From Planctomycetota bacterium (lineage in GTDB: Bacteria > Planctomycetota > Phycisphaerae > Phycisphaerales > Phycisphaeraceae), in assembly GCA_024279275.1 (NCBI GenBank), contig JAJRRS010000006.1, positions 18,903-82,902 of the forward strand: 64,000 bases of DNA, given 5' to 3'. The position numbers and the translations under genes are program-made. How positions within the stretch are numbered: position 1 is the stretch's first letter; every line of letters begins with the position of its first letter. This document shows positions 27,969-36,942 of this stretch, piece after piece. The notes under the pieces were generated by a model. The model searched no databases, was not told the origin of the DNA, and worked only from the letters and a program-made list of their open reading frames with translations.

Positions 27969-27974
27969 ATAGTA
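27969..27974 (-). promoter_or_regulatory. -10-like TACTAT for the secreted-protein pair
   Basis: TACTAT, 6 nt, ATG, with no Shine-Dalgarno. Confidence 0.5.
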
Positions 27975-28021
27975 GGCTGGTCGTATCGGGCGTGCAATAG
28001 CAGGGATCTGCCGCGACCCGT

Positions 28022-28714
28022 TCAGGCGGCTTTACGCGACGGCACCGGCTGGATTGGCATGACCGTGACTTCGGGCGTGACAAAATCAGCTAACGCATTG
28101 GCTTTCTGGAACATCCGTGCCCAGGCGTTCATCTCTCCCGATCCCGGGATCAATACCGCACGAGACTGACCCGCAGGCAATTCAACGGCCTGTCGGGCTG
28201 TGGCAACCAGCGGGTGGTCACATTCTGCGATAATTTCAGCCACACTCTTAAGGGTTTGTCGGCGTCCAAGAGCCGTCCGGGTCAGACGCCCCAACAGACC
28301 CATCTGTTCCACAACACCGTGCCCGCTACGATCATTGGCGTTGGCGAAGTCGCACAACTGGACCCGCGCATCAACCGGAGATGGACTTGGCCAGACCCCT
28401 GGTGAAGTCGCCAACAGGACGTCGAACCGTCGTTTCTGTGCCCAGGTTTCCCAAATCGCCGGTGCCTGGGATGAGCCGAACAACCTTAGCCGGCCCGATT
28501 CAATGTGGACACGCTTGGCCAGCCCCGCGACACGACGCCACTGGTCAAGATTGACCGCGCCGCCTGCGGACACCGACAGCGACACACGATGCGTCGATGC
28601 GGCACAACACAACAACCGCCACGCACGCGCAGCTCGGCTACCACCGTTTGGGTCGGGGAAGCAGTCGCTTAGCATCAGCAGCGACGGTTGATTATGTGAA
28701 GTATCCAGCCGCAT
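28022..28714 (-). CDS. GT4-glycosyltransferase-like protein, N-terminal domain only
   Basis: 230 residues. It resembles the N-terminal Rossmann half of the GT4 enzymes found in PEP-CTERM/EPS loci: LLMLSDCFPDPNGGSRAARA, RRFDVLLATSPGVWP, VQLCDFANANDRS. A middle part AEIIAECDHPLVATARQAVE and LIPGSGEMN follow. The donor-binding C-terminal half of GT4 enzymes is missing, so it is either truncated, diverged, or a non-catalytic partner. The start is supported by AAGGG before ATG 28714. It lies last in the exopolysaccharide gene series, after a 283-bp gap with a minisatellite. Confidence 0.55.
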   Translation of the reverse strand: MRLDTSHNQPSLLMLSDCFPDPNGGSRAARAWRLLCCAASTHRVSLSVSAGGAVNLDQWRRVAGLAKRVHIESGRLRLFGSSQAPAIWETWAQKRRFDVLLATSPGVWPSPSPVDARVQLCDFANANDRSGHGVVEQMGLLGRLTRTALGRRQTLKSVAEIIAECDHPLVATARQAVELPAGQSRAVLIPGSGEMNAWARMFQKANALADFVTPEVTVMPIQPVPSRKAA

Positions 28715-28798
28715 CTCGTTTCCCTTGTCGGCCCTTCGCCGACCTGCTTTCTCCCCGCCGCCCCGTCCTTGTCGCCGGAGCCTGGCTCCAGCACGTCA

Positions 28799-28862
28799 AC
28801 CCCGGATCACTGCCCCCGGATCACTGCCCCCGGATCACTGCCCCCGGAATTATCCCCGGATC
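28799..28862. repeat. CCCCCGGATCACTG minisatellite
   Basis: Three exact 14-bp units CCCCCGGATCACTG followed by two degraded ones, in the gap 28715-28997 between the kinase and the glycosyltransferase-like gene. Nothing else is seen in this gap. Confidence 0.85.
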
Positions 28863-28997
28863 CTTGTCCCGGTTTCTCTCACCCGCTCCGCCCCGTTGTC
28901 ACGCTACCTGCCTTGGTCTGGTCAGCGTGAATCATCATCGGTTTTTCCTTACTGCTTGGGTCTCTTCACTATGGCCAGTCATCAACTTGTGTCGGCG

Positions 28998-30044
28998 TCA
29001 GGCCGCACGCTTGGCGTAATAACGGTACCGGTATCGGTACCCGTAACGGTAGTAGTGGTATCGATTCTTGCCACGTTCCTGGTCGGTGGCGATCACACCC
29101 GCGACCGGTACGTTGTAACTCCGCAGCGCACGCAGCGCCTGCTCGATCAACGGCTTGGGTGTCCGGCTGATCCGTGCGATCAGCAACACCTCATCGCTTA
29201 GTCCGCCGAGGATGCCTGCGTCCGCCAGCTCAATCACCGGCGGCGTGTCGATGATCACATGGTCGTATTTCGATCGCAGCACCTTCAGCAGGTTTGCCAT
29301 CCGCTGGTTACTCAGCAGTTGCACCGCATCATTGCTCGCCCGGCTCCCCGCGGTGATGACATGAAGGGCGCTGCCCTCGATCTCCTGGATTATCTCGCCC
29401 AGTTCGGCCTCGCCACGCAGGTACCCGATCATCCCTTTGGATTCGTTAAAGTGCAGCAGCTTATTAAACGTTGGTAGGCGCAGGTCCGCCTCGATCACAA
29501 TGGTCTTGCGGTTGCGAAGTTCGGCCATGATCAGCCCGAGGTTCAGGCTCGTGATCGTCTTGCCTTCCTGAGGCGTGGCGCTGGTGATCGTGTGTACCAG
29601 GTTTCGCTTGTGCTCCCAACGAGCCAGCAGCGTGGTCCGGATCGCCCGGTATTCCTCAGCCAACTGTGACGACGGATCGGTCAACGGGACCAGCCGATCA
29701 TCCAGGTGTTGCGTCCAGTCCGACGTGATCCGAAGTGGTGCGGGGGTCGCATCCAACTGCGGTGGTGATTCATCTTCAGACGTATCAATAATCGGCGACG
29801 TCACCGGCGGGGGGGCTGCCATCCCGCTACGGGCCTCGTTGAAGTTGTAAACCGGAGCCTCACCGTCAGGGGCTTCTTGCTCGACAACCGGTTCCGCCTG
29901 CTGCGATTCGGTTGGCGCAATGTCCTCCAGCTTGCCGGTGTCTGATTCAGACCCCGCTGGCGGTGGCGACGATGAAGCCTGGCCGTCCTTCTTGGGGCGG
30001 TTCTCATCATCGGGCCGATTCATGGCGTCAAATACATATCCCAT
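28998..30044 (-). CDS. Bacterial tyrosine (BY-) kinase, CpsD/CapB type (XrtA-locus-like)
   Basis: 348 residues. It starts MGYVFDAMNR, as is typical for the PEP-CTERM-locus kinases. A disordered acidic/proline region (10-110) follows, then the P-loop kinase: Walker A ATPQEGKTITSLN, Walker A' VIEADLRLPTFNK, Walker B VIIDTPPVIEL. The C-terminus is a tyrosine cluster (YHYYRYGYRYRYRYY), the autophosphorylation tail. BY-kinases control Wzz-type co-polymerases; the partner is probably the protein at 30933-32603. GAGGTG lies 7 nt before the ATG. Only 11 nt separate it from the upstream ATPase gene. Confidence 0.9.
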   Translation of the reverse strand: MGYVFDAMNRPDDENRPKKDGQASSSPPPAGSESDTGKLEDIAPTESQQAEPVVEQEAPDGEAPVYNFNEARSGMAAPPPVTSPIIDTSEDESPPQLDATPAPLRITSDWTQHLDDRLVPLTDPSSQLAEEYRAIRTTLLARWEHKRNLVHTITSATPQEGKTITSLNLGLIMAELRNRKTIVIEADLRLPTFNKLLHFNESKGMIGYLRGEAELGEIIQEIEGSALHVITAGSRASNDAVQLLSNQRMANLLKVLRSKYDHVIIDTPPVIELADAGILGGLSDEVLLIARISRTPKPLIEQALRALRSYNVPVAGVIATDQERGKNRYHYYRYGYRYRYRYYAKRAA

Positions 30045-30055
30045 TCGTTATCACC

Positions 30056-30928
30056 TCAACCCGCGAGACTAAGTTTACGTTCGCTATTCTGCATCGGGAC
30101 CTCTGCACCAAAGCTGGGAACCATGTCGTCAAGCACCTGCTGAACCATTACTGGCGTGATACGCCGTTGTTCTTTCACAAATCCAAGCAGCAGGCAGTTG
30201 TCGCAGATCACGTTGATCAAACGGGGGATGCCCTTGGATGCGTCATACATCGCCGCGATTGCTTCGCCACTGAAACTCACCGCGACATGCTTGGTATCTT
30301 TGCTCGCCGCTTTGAGGCGGTGTGCGATATACCCAGCCGTATCCTGGATACACAAAGGCCTAAGCCTCTTGGCCATCACGATACGTTGACGCAACGCGCT
30401 TAATTTCGGCGACGCGATCTGCTCCCGAAGCTCAGGTTGGCCGACCAGCACCAACTGAAGCATCTTGGTGGTATTCGTGTCGAAGTTGCTGATCAGCCGC
30501 AACTCTTCCAACGCTTCGGTCGAAAGCGTCTGTGCTTCGTCGATGAACAGAACCACCGGTCGGTTAACATCCGCCTGGTTCTTGAGGTAGGCTTCCAGTT
30601 TTTCCAGCAGCCGTGCATGGTCGTCGCTCTGGCTTGTCTCAATCTCGAGTGACCGCAAAACATGATGGATCAACTCGATCCCGGTGCGGTGCCCGTGTAC
30701 CAACTGGACGATTGTCGCGTCAGCGCCACATCGTTGAAGCATCGTTCGGCCGACCGTGGTCTTGCCCGATCCGATGTCGCCGGTAACAAGCACGATCCCC
30801 TTACGCATGCGGATCGTGTATTCGATCGCCGCCAGCGCCTCGCGGTGCTGTTCGCTTGCATAGAAGAATCGCGGGTCAGGCGTGTTCTCAAACGGCATAC
30901 GTGCGAAGTTGTAATATGTGTCGTACAT
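30056..30928 (-). CDS. ExeA-like AAA ATPase of an exopolysaccharide/PEP-CTERM locus
   Basis: 290 residues. Opening MYDTYYNFARMPFENTPDPR is diagnostic of ExeA/GspA-type ATPases. Walker A is GDIGSGKTTVG (50-60), Walker B VVLFIDEAQTLS, with sensor LVLVGQPELREQI. No C-terminal transmembrane helix or peptidoglycan-binding domain is present, which fits the secretion ATPase of PEP-CTERM loci. It starts 4 nt after the Wzz-like gene stop, so it is translationally coupled within the operon. Confidence 0.9.
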   Translation of the reverse strand: MYDTYYNFARMPFENTPDPRFFYASEQHREALAAIEYTIRMRKGIVLVTGDIGSGKTTVGRTMLQRCGADATIVQLVHGHRTGIELIHHVLRSLEIETSQSDDHARLLEKLEAYLKNQADVNRPVVLFIDEAQTLSTEALEELRLISNFDTNTTKMLQLVLVGQPELREQIASPKLSALRQRIVMAKRLRPLCIQDTAGYIAHRLKAASKDTKHVAVSFSGEAIAAMYDASKGIPRLINVICDNCLLLGFVKEQRRITPVMVQQVLDDMVPSFGAEVPMQNSERKLSLAG

Positions 30929-30932
30929 CTTC

Positions 30933-32603
30933 TTAGTCCATCTTTTCCGTGTCGGACATTAGGGTGCTCTGTGAAGCCTCGGCGGGGGGCAGCTCAAAGA
31001 TCCACGAGGCTTTAGCCTTCAACGCAACCAGCGTGTCCGGCTTCTCAAGGTCCAGGTAAAGTATCGCCGCCATCGCGATCAAAGCCGCCACCATTAGCAG
31101 GGCATTGGTCGGGTACAAGATCAAGTTGCGGACCCTTCGGGCTTTGCGGTGCTGCCGGCTGATCAACTCGCTGACCGTCCCAAGCAACGGCAGATCGAAG
31201 GTCTTAGCCAACTCGTCACCCGAGGCGAAGGATTCATCGGTACGGTGGGCAAAGAAAACACTTAACACCCCAGCCATGAATCCCAGACCGATCGCCGCCA
31301 TCAGGACCTGGGCCAGATTGGGGGATACCGGCTTGGCTCCGATGTCACCACGCTTGATGAAGTCCAGTTGGATGCCGCGGTTGCCCGTCTCCGCCGCCAG
31401 TGTCATATCCACCCGGCGGAGGTTGTCTTCCCAGAACGCCAACTGCCGCTGTGCCTGATCGACTTGGCGGTTCAGTTTTCGGTAGCCGCTGCGGACCGGG
31501 AACATATTCCCCGTCTTCGCGGACATTGTTGCAACCTGATCAGTCACCACTTCGATCTGACGCGTCAAGGCTTCACGGTCGCCTATGGCCTGGGTGTGCT
31601 GCAACTCCAACTCAGCCAATTTAGGATTGGTCTTGTGTTGCTCCTGGGCTACGATCGTCTTGTCCGTCTTGTCCATGACGGTCTTGAGGTCCGCAACCCG
31701 CTGCTTGAGCGCTATCACGTCCGGGTGAGCCGACTTCATCTTCATCACATCCGTATACTGAGTCAGTTGATCGGTCAGTGTGCGGTATTTCTCGCTAAGC
31801 CGGGTCAGTTCCGGGTTCGGTGCGGTGATGATCTCCGGGATTGTGGCAGGGGTTTCTGCGATCGCGTCCTGAAGAGTCCTGGCCCGAACGATCGCGGCAT
31901 CACGCCGGGCGATCGTGTCTTGAAGCTCGGTCTCACGGGCGTTCAGGCGTTCCTGCACACTGTTAGTGCTTTCCGGGAGCAGGTCGCCGTTGTTGATCTC
32001 GAACTCCAACAGCTTCGTCTCAAGCCCGTCGATGATCGTACGATTCTTAACCACTTCCTGCCTGAAGAAGTCGGCCGATTCATTCAGTCGCTGGTCCATC
32101 GCGAACTGGGTACGCCTGATGTAGTTGGTCACCAGGCCGTTGACAACCAACTGCGCAACCTTGGGATTCGGGTTGATGTACTCGACTCGGACCCGGTCCA
32201 GGGCACCACTGGCGACATCCCAATGAACGATCGTGCTACGTACCACATTGGTCTCAAGCACCTGCCTGTCCAACTCGCTATTCAGCAATCCCAGCCTCGA
32301 AAGCTCCGGCTCGATCTGAGTGATTAGTTCATCGACAGCCTGACGGCCGGAAATCTCTTGAATCAATGAGTTACGCGGTTCCTGGAAATTCCGGGTCGCG
32401 CCCTTAGCCGTCATCTCCGTGAGGACCATGTCGGTGCGACGCTCAAACATGGCCTCCGATTTGTACTTGCGGGGGAGGAACATGCTCATTCCCAGCACGC
32501 CGATAGTCACAGCGAATGCTGGGAGGATGAACCGCCAGCGATAGCGCAGCAGCATCTCCCACAGCTCAAGTACGGTATTCTGTTGGGTGTTCTTCTGGCT
32601 CAT
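30933..32603 (-). CDS. Wzz/GumC-type polysaccharide co-polymerase
   Basis: 556 residues. A cytoplasmic N-terminus and first helix (FILPAFAVTIGVLGMSMFL, about 28-48), a long periplasmic helical/coiled-coil region (60-440), a second helix (NLAQVLMAAIGLGFMAGVLSVF) and then an unusual additional helix near 515-535 (ALLMVAALIAMAAILYL). The Wzz part has FIKRGDIGAKPVSPN before the second helix, as the family requires. It sets polymer length or couples polymerisation and export with the kinase and the Wza-like protein. The third helix is not usual and may reverse the C-terminus to the outside. Confidence 0.88.
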   Translation of the reverse strand: MSQKNTQQNTVLELWEMLLRYRWRFILPAFAVTIGVLGMSMFLPRKYKSEAMFERRTDMVLTEMTAKGATRNFQEPRNSLIQEISGRQAVDELITQIEPELSRLGLLNSELDRQVLETNVVRSTIVHWDVASGALDRVRVEYINPNPKVAQLVVNGLVTNYIRRTQFAMDQRLNESADFFRQEVVKNRTIIDGLETKLLEFEINNGDLLPESTNSVQERLNARETELQDTIARRDAAIVRARTLQDAIAETPATIPEIITAPNPELTRLSEKYRTLTDQLTQYTDVMKMKSAHPDVIALKQRVADLKTVMDKTDKTIVAQEQHKTNPKLAELELQHTQAIGDREALTRQIEVVTDQVATMSAKTGNMFPVRSGYRKLNRQVDQAQRQLAFWEDNLRRVDMTLAAETGNRGIQLDFIKRGDIGAKPVSPNLAQVLMAAIGLGFMAGVLSVFFAHRTDESFASGDELAKTFDLPLLGTVSELISRQHRKARRVRNLILYPTNALLMVAALIAMAAILYLDLEKPDTLVALKAKASWIFELPPAEASQSTLMSDTEKMD

Positions 32604-32641
32604 AAGCAGGCAAAGTAAGGCGCCATTCCCGGCGCGGTGGA

Positions 32642-33418
32642 TCAGTTACCGTTTTCTTCATAGCGTCCGTAGCTGGACGAACCATTGGCCTCGTACTGAA
32701 CTCTAGCAGGCCCGGCGACCGTGTTGGCGATCGGCTGGAAGGGCAGCAACAACTGCTGGAACCCCAGGCCCACCGCCGCCAAAGTGGTTGGCGGGACATA
32801 AATAATGTCGCCTTCCTCCATCACCACGTTCAGCAACGTGTCGCCTTCCTTGACCATCTTGTCCAGGTCTACCGTCATCTTGCGGATCATCTCGCCGTCC
32901 TCATTAGGACGCAGCACGATGATCTTCGTGGGGTCCGCGATACGGGTCGGCTGTGCCCTGGACAAGGTTCCCAGCACCGTGTTCGCGCCGTTATACGCAT
33001 ACGGGCCTGGCCGAGCGACTTCGCCGAAGACAAATATTTTCTTGCTGGAGTACCGAACCACCCGCACGCTCACGTCGGCGTCTTCGTAAAACTCCTGAGC
33101 CAGTATTTCCAGCTCCGCCATCACCTCTTCCGTGGTCTTGCCCGCTACAAACACACGGCCAAGCAGCGGCAGCGTGAGCTTCCCGTCGGGGCTGATCGCC
33201 TCGGTGTGCAGGTGAATCTCGCGCACCCGCTTGGAGTAGATCTGCACCGTGTCCGGCGGCGACATGCGGTAATCCGTTGCCGTCACAATAGGCCTGGGCT
33301 GCGCGATAAACGAGCTGTAGTCGGTGTAGGTCTTGGTGCATCCGCCCGCAATCAATGCGCAGGCAACCAACAGCATTGTCTTGACCAGCCCTTGATATTT
33401 AGCCATGCGTTGTGGCAT
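32642..33418 (-). CDS. Wza-type polysaccharide export lipoprotein
   Basis: 258 residues. A lipoprotein signal with lipobox ALIAGGC (Cys near 27). The polysaccharide export domain spans about 50-130 (YRMSPPDTVQIYSKRVREI, SPDGKLTLPLLGRVFVAGKT), then one SLBB-type domain (KIFVFGEVARPGPYAYNG, DIIYVPPTTLAAVG). It is shorter than E. coli Wza and lacks the C-terminal amphipathic membrane helix, as is usual for this subgroup. GAGGAG with 7-nt spacing supports ATG 33418. Confidence 0.9.
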   Translation of the reverse strand: MPQRMAKYQGLVKTMLLVACALIAGGCTKTYTDYSSFIAQPRPIVTATDYRMSPPDTVQIYSKRVREIHLHTEAISPDGKLTLPLLGRVFVAGKTTEEVMAELEILAQEFYEDADVSVRVVRYSSKKIFVFGEVARPGPYAYNGANTVLGTLSRAQPTRIADPTKIIVLRPNEDGEMIRKMTVDLDKMVKEGDTLLNVVMEEGDIIYVPPTTLAAVGLGFQQLLLPFQPIANTVAGPARVQYEANGSSSYGRYEENGN

Positions 33419-33453
33419 CTACTATCTCCTCACGGTCAATCAGGACCGGGGCA

Positions 33454-34119
33454 TCAACACGCCGTCGGGTCCCAAACCCTCGGGATCGTCTCGAGAATCA
33501 ACGTCATATCTTTCACCAGGCTTCGGCTACGCAGGTAGCGCAGGTCGTAAGCCAGTTTCCTTCTCATACCCTCAACATCGTTGCTGTATCCGTTACGCAC
33601 CTGCGCCAACCCCGTCAGCCCAGGCGTCACCGCCAGCCGACGTTCGATCCCAGGCAGGTCTCCCCGCAGTTCCTCAATAATCTCAGGCCGCTCAGGCCGC
33701 GGTCCCACCAGGCTCATCTGGCCCAGAAGAATATTCACCAACTGCGGCAGCTCGTCAGCGTGGCACTTACGTACCCACTTGCAGCCCCGCAACACCCGCG
33801 GATCGCAATTGGTCGCACACTGCGCACCGTCACGTTCAGCATCCAGAGACATCGTCCGGAACTTGTATATATTGAATAGCCAGCCGTCCCGGCCTACGCG
33901 CCACTGCTTGTAAAGCACCGGCCCGCCATCCATCAGCTTGATCCACACACCGCAGAACACCATCAACGGCGACAACACAACCAGCCCCACGATCGCGGCG
34001 ACAATGTCTACCGCACGCTTGCAGGCCTCGAACCCCAGCCCCGGCGAGCGCAGCGAACGCTGGCGAAGGATCTCTCCTGCCTGTTCGGTCCCGTTGGGTT
34101 GTGCTCTTTTGGCTTGCAT
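33454..34119 (-). CDS. Undecaprenyl-phosphate sugar-1-phosphate transferase (initiating transferase)
   Basis: 221 residues, short PglC-like form without the N-terminal helical bundle of WbaP/WcaJ. A single membrane segment (VDIVAAIVGLVVLSPLMVF) is followed by the catalytic domain: YKQWRVGRDGWLFNIYKFRT, KCHADELPQLVNILLGQMSL and VGPRPERPEI, LAVTPGLTGLAQV. It transfers the first sugar phosphate to undecaprenyl phosphate. It heads the series of polysaccharide genes. AAGGG lies 9 nt upstream of ATG 34119. A perfect 14-bp palindrome is 39-52 nt upstream. Confidence 0.92.
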   Translation of the reverse strand: MQAKRAQPNGTEQAGEILRQRSLRSPGLGFEACKRAVDIVAAIVGLVVLSPLMVFCGVWIKLMDGGPVLYKQWRVGRDGWLFNIYKFRTMSLDAERDGAQCATNCDPRVLRGCKWVRKCHADELPQLVNILLGQMSLVGPRPERPEIIEELRGDLPGIERRLAVTPGLTGLAQVRNGYSNDVEGMRRKLAYDLRYLRSRSLVKDMTLILETIPRVWDPTAC

Positions 34120-34452
34120 CTACTTATTCCCTTGACAGACCTTTCATAGCCTGTCATCACCGATATCGGTGTGTTAATAGCGCCACTTAAGCAACCTGCG
34201 CCTGTGGTAAGGGATATAACGCCCAGGCGGACCGGGCAGGGTAGGGCGAAAGTTCCTATCGGACCGCATAGACGGGTCCGCCTGTATGAAACGATCCGTG
34301 AGTCTGTGCCGGATCAGTGTTTCCCCCAGCGGTTTGGCTGTCACCCACACGACCCGGTAGACTGCCACCCGCGTAAGGATATTCAAGCACCGCGCCCGAT
34401 TGCGGGCATGTCCCAATAACCCCACTTATAATAGTTTCAGGAAAGACGCCGG
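34120..34452. other. Divergent control region of the polysaccharide operon and SLC13 gene
   Basis: 333 bp without a gene. CACCGATATCGGTG (34158-34171) is a perfect palindrome close to the operon start and a possible operator. TATAAT at 34427-34432 lies 20 nt before the permease start; TTGCGG (34400-34405) is spaced 21 bp from it, too far for a standard -35 box. Confidence 0.4.
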
Positions 34453-36258
34453 ATGACATGGGAAGCCTGGGTGACACTTGGGATGGTAGGGCTGATCGCC
34501 ATGACACTGGTGCGCGGCCTCGCCGGGCCGGACACCGTTCTGCTCGGGGGCCTGGCTGTGCTGATGACGTTCGGCCTGTTCTCGGACGCCTTCCCCACCC
34601 CCGCGCAGGCTGTCGAAGGCTTCGGCAACGAGGCGCTCATCACCATCGCCGTCCTCTTTGTTATCGCCGAAGGACTCAGCCAGACCGGCGCGATGTCTCT
34701 GGTCACTCAACCCCTGCTGGGACGCCCCGGCTCCGTCCGCGCCGCGCTCACCCGGCTCACCCTCCCCGTCGCCATACTCAGCGCCTTCCTTAATAACACA
34801 CCCATCGTTGCTATGTTTATGCCCGTCGTCAGCGACTGGTGCAAAAAAATCGGCCTCGCCCCCTCCAAGCTATTCATTCCGCTCAGCTACGCAGCCATCC
34901 TCGGCGGATCGTGCACACTTATCGGGACCGCGACCAACCTATTTGTCGCGGGACAAGTTACTGATGCCCAGGAACTCGGCAAACTGGCCGACGTCCACAT
35001 CAGCATGTTCACCGTCTCCGCGATCGGCGTCCCCAGCGCGATCCTTGGCCTTATCTACCTCGTGTTCATCGCCCCCCGTCTGCTCCCGGACCGACGCACG
35101 CCCGCTCAATCCGACGACGACGCCCGACGCTACACCGTTGAGATGATCGTCGAGCCTAAAAGCCCGATCGCAGGCAAGACCATTGAAGAGGCCGGCCTCC
35201 GCGCTTTACCCGGCGCTTATCTCATCGAGATCGATCGCAACGGCGAACGCATCGCTGCCGTCGGCCCGGAACAAGTCCTCCACGAAGGCGACCGCCTGAT
35301 CTTCGCAGGCATCGTCGATTCCGTCGTCGATCTCCAACGCACACGAGGCCTTGCACCCGCGACCGATCAGGTCTTCAAGCTCACCGACCCCCGCCCCGAC
35401 CGCCGACTCGTTGAAGCCGTCGTCAGCGACAACTGCCCCATCATCCACAAGTCGATCCGCGAAGGTAAATTCCGCACCGTCTACGGCGCCGCCGTCATCG
35501 CCGTACACCGTGGCGGCCAACACCTGGGCAAAATAAAAATCGGCGACATCATTCTCCAGGCAGGCGACACCCTCCTGCTGGAAACGCACCCACGCTTCGT
35601 CGAAGCCCAACGCAACAGCCGAGACTTCTTCCTCGTCTCCACGGTCGAAGGGTCCAAGCCCATCCGCCACGACCGAGCATGGGTCGCGCTGCTGTTACTG
35701 GCCGTTATGGTCGCCGCCGTCACGTCCAACCTTATGGGTCTGCTCAACGCGGCCATGCTCGCCAGCGGCCTGATGGTTCTCACCGGCTGCTGCTCCACAG
35801 GCGAGGCACGCCAAAGCATCAACTGGCGTGTCCTGCTGACCATGGGCGCGGCGCTGGGTGTGGGTAAATCACTGACATCCACCGGCGCTGCAGAAAGTGT
35901 CGCCGAGACCATCATCCAGACCTTCCAAAGCACCGGCCCCCGCGGCATCCTCATCGCGATCTATCTAATAGGTATGGCACTGACCTCACTGATCGGTCCC
36001 ATCGGAGCCGTCGGCCTGGTCTTCCCCATCGCCATGGCCGCCGCCCTGTCCCAAGGCCTCAGCTTTATGCCGTTTGCCATGGCCCTGATGACCACCAGCG
36101 CCGCCAGCTTCGCCACACCCACCGCCTACCAGACCAACCTCATGGTCTATTCCGCAGGCGGCTACCGTTTCACCGACTACGTCCGTGTCGGCCTGCCGTT
36201 GAACTTCATCGTCATGGCCGTCACCGTCACACTCGCGCCGTGGTTCTGGCCTTTCTAG
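34453..36258 (+). CDS. SLC13/DASS-type permease with two TrkA-C domains
   Basis: 601 residues. N-terminal membrane half (about 1-215: PDTVLLGGLAVLMTFGLFSD, FLNNTPIVAMFMPVV, GGSCTLIGTATNLFVAG), two cytoplasmic RCK-C/TrkA-C domains (about 225-305 and 315-390), then a second membrane half with TSLIGPIGAVGLVFP and ATPTAYQTNLMVY. The two SNT-like motifs of DASS carriers (TNLFVAG and TPTAYQTNL regions) are present. Relatives carry sulfate, dicarboxylates or other anions with sodium; the substrate is not readable. ATG 34453 has AGGAAAG upstream. Confidence 0.88.
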   Translation: MTWEAWVTLGMVGLIAMTLVRGLAGPDTVLLGGLAVLMTFGLFSDAFPTPAQAVEGFGNEALITIAVLFVIAEGLSQTGAMSLVTQPLLGRPGSVRAALTRLTLPVAILSAFLNNTPIVAMFMPVVSDWCKKIGLAPSKLFIPLSYAAILGGSCTLIGTATNLFVAGQVTDAQELGKLADVHISMFTVSAIGVPSAILGLIYLVFIAPRLLPDRRTPAQSDDDARRYTVEMIVEPKSPIAGKTIEEAGLRALPGAYLIEIDRNGERIAAVGPEQVLHEGDRLIFAGIVDSVVDLQRTRGLAPATDQVFKLTDPRPDRRLVEAVVSDNCPIIHKSIREGKFRTVYGAAVIAVHRGGQHLGKIKIGDIILQAGDTLLLETHPRFVEAQRNSRDFFLVSTVEGSKPIRHDRAWVALLLLAVMVAAVTSNLMGLLNAAMLASGLMVLTGCCSTGEARQSINWRVLLTMGAALGVGKSLTSTGAAESVAETIIQTFQSTGPRGILIAIYLIGMALTSLIGPIGAVGLVFPIAMAAALSQGLSFMPFAMALMTTSAASFATPTAYQTNLMVYSAGGYRFTDYVRVGLPLNFIVMAVTVTLAPWFWPF

Positions 36259-36302
36259 GCAGGGCTGAAGTGTGAGTGCTGATTTATGGTGTAGAGCAAG
36301 AG

Positions 36303-36495
36303 GATTTCAACACAGAGACACAGAGGCACAGAGCAAGGCAAAGAATGTTGACAGGATGACAGGATGACAGGATGACAGGATGGACGGGATCAAGCAGAGC
36401 ACACTCGGCATGCCGATCTTATCCTCTCCATCCTGTCATCCTGTCAACTCTTCTCCTGCCTTCTCTGTGGCTCTGTGTCTCTGTGGTGAAATTAT
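36303..36495. repeat. Large modular inverted repeat (CACAGAG / GACAGGAT words)
   Basis: Left arm: CACAGAGACACAGAGGCACA and four tandem GACAGGAT(G) units ending near 36380. Right arm: CCATCCTGTCATCCTGTCAA and CTGTGGCTCTGTGTCTCTGT to 36495. The arms pair word by word. It lies between two convergent genes and fills the 253-bp gap. Confidence 0.88.
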
Positions 36496-36511
36496 TTTCT
36501 TGCCCTCCACC

Positions 36512-36877
36512 TCAGCCCTCATGCTTCACGTTTCCGATTTTTAATTCCACGCGCCTGATCGCCTTGCCCTTGTGTCGTGTGACTAAGTCATCAAACACGC
36601 CCGAACGCAGCAGCCGATCCAGTTCATACAGCCGACCGCTGGAACCCACCACCACCCGCAACACCCCCCGAGTCAACCCCGCCAGCCTCGTATGCGCCGC
36701 CAACTCCTCGGGCACCAGCTCCCCCCATATCTCTGCCAACTCACCCAACTGCTCAAAAGGCTTCTGCACCTCCCGCTTGAACTGCCCAACCATAAACCCC
36801 AATGAGAGGTCCGGGTCTTTGCGGTTCCGCCGCTCACGCAGCCCATCCAGGTGAGATTGATAAGGGTCTTTCGCCAT
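36512..36877 (-). CDS. DUF721 / DciA-like protein
   Basis: 121 residues. The central block EIWGELVPEELAAHTRLAGL and GVLRVVVGSSGRLYELDRLL matches DUF721, the family of DciA, which loads the replicative helicase in bacteria without DnaC. The first 40 residues are charged. The start is placed at ATG 36877 rather than ATG 36889 because TATGAT sits 7 nt before it in the same way as in other genes here; the first ATG overlaps that hexamer. It is divergent from aroK, with 65 bp between. Confidence 0.75.
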   Translation of the reverse strand: MAKDPYQSHLDGLRERRNRKDPDLSLGFMVGQFKREVQKPFEQLGELAEIWGELVPEELAAHTRLAGLTRGVLRVVVGSSGRLYELDRLLRSGVFDDLVTRHKGKAIRRVELKIGNVKHEG

Positions 36878-36884
36878 CGGCCGT

Positions 36885-36890
36885 ATCATA
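36885..36890 (-). promoter_or_regulatory. -10-like TATGAT for the DciA-like gene
   Basis: TATGAT, 7 nt, ATG (36877). No ribosome binding site. Confidence 0.45.
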
Positions 36891-36929
36891 CCTTACACCC
36901 CAGACCCTAGACCCCAGACCCAAATCCCC

Positions 36930-36935
36930 TACAAT
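36930..36935 (+). promoter_or_regulatory. -10-like TACAAT for aroK
   Basis: TACAAT, 7 nt, ATG (36943). No ribosome binding site. Just upstream CAGACCCTAGACCCCAGACC is a short direct repeat in the shared divergent region. Confidence 0.5.
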
Positions 36936-36942
36936 CCCGCCC

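Noticed and set aside
36350-36384. GACAGGAT tandem units as a possible CRISPR array
   Set aside because: Units are 8-9 bp without spacers, and the run is one arm of an inverted repeat.
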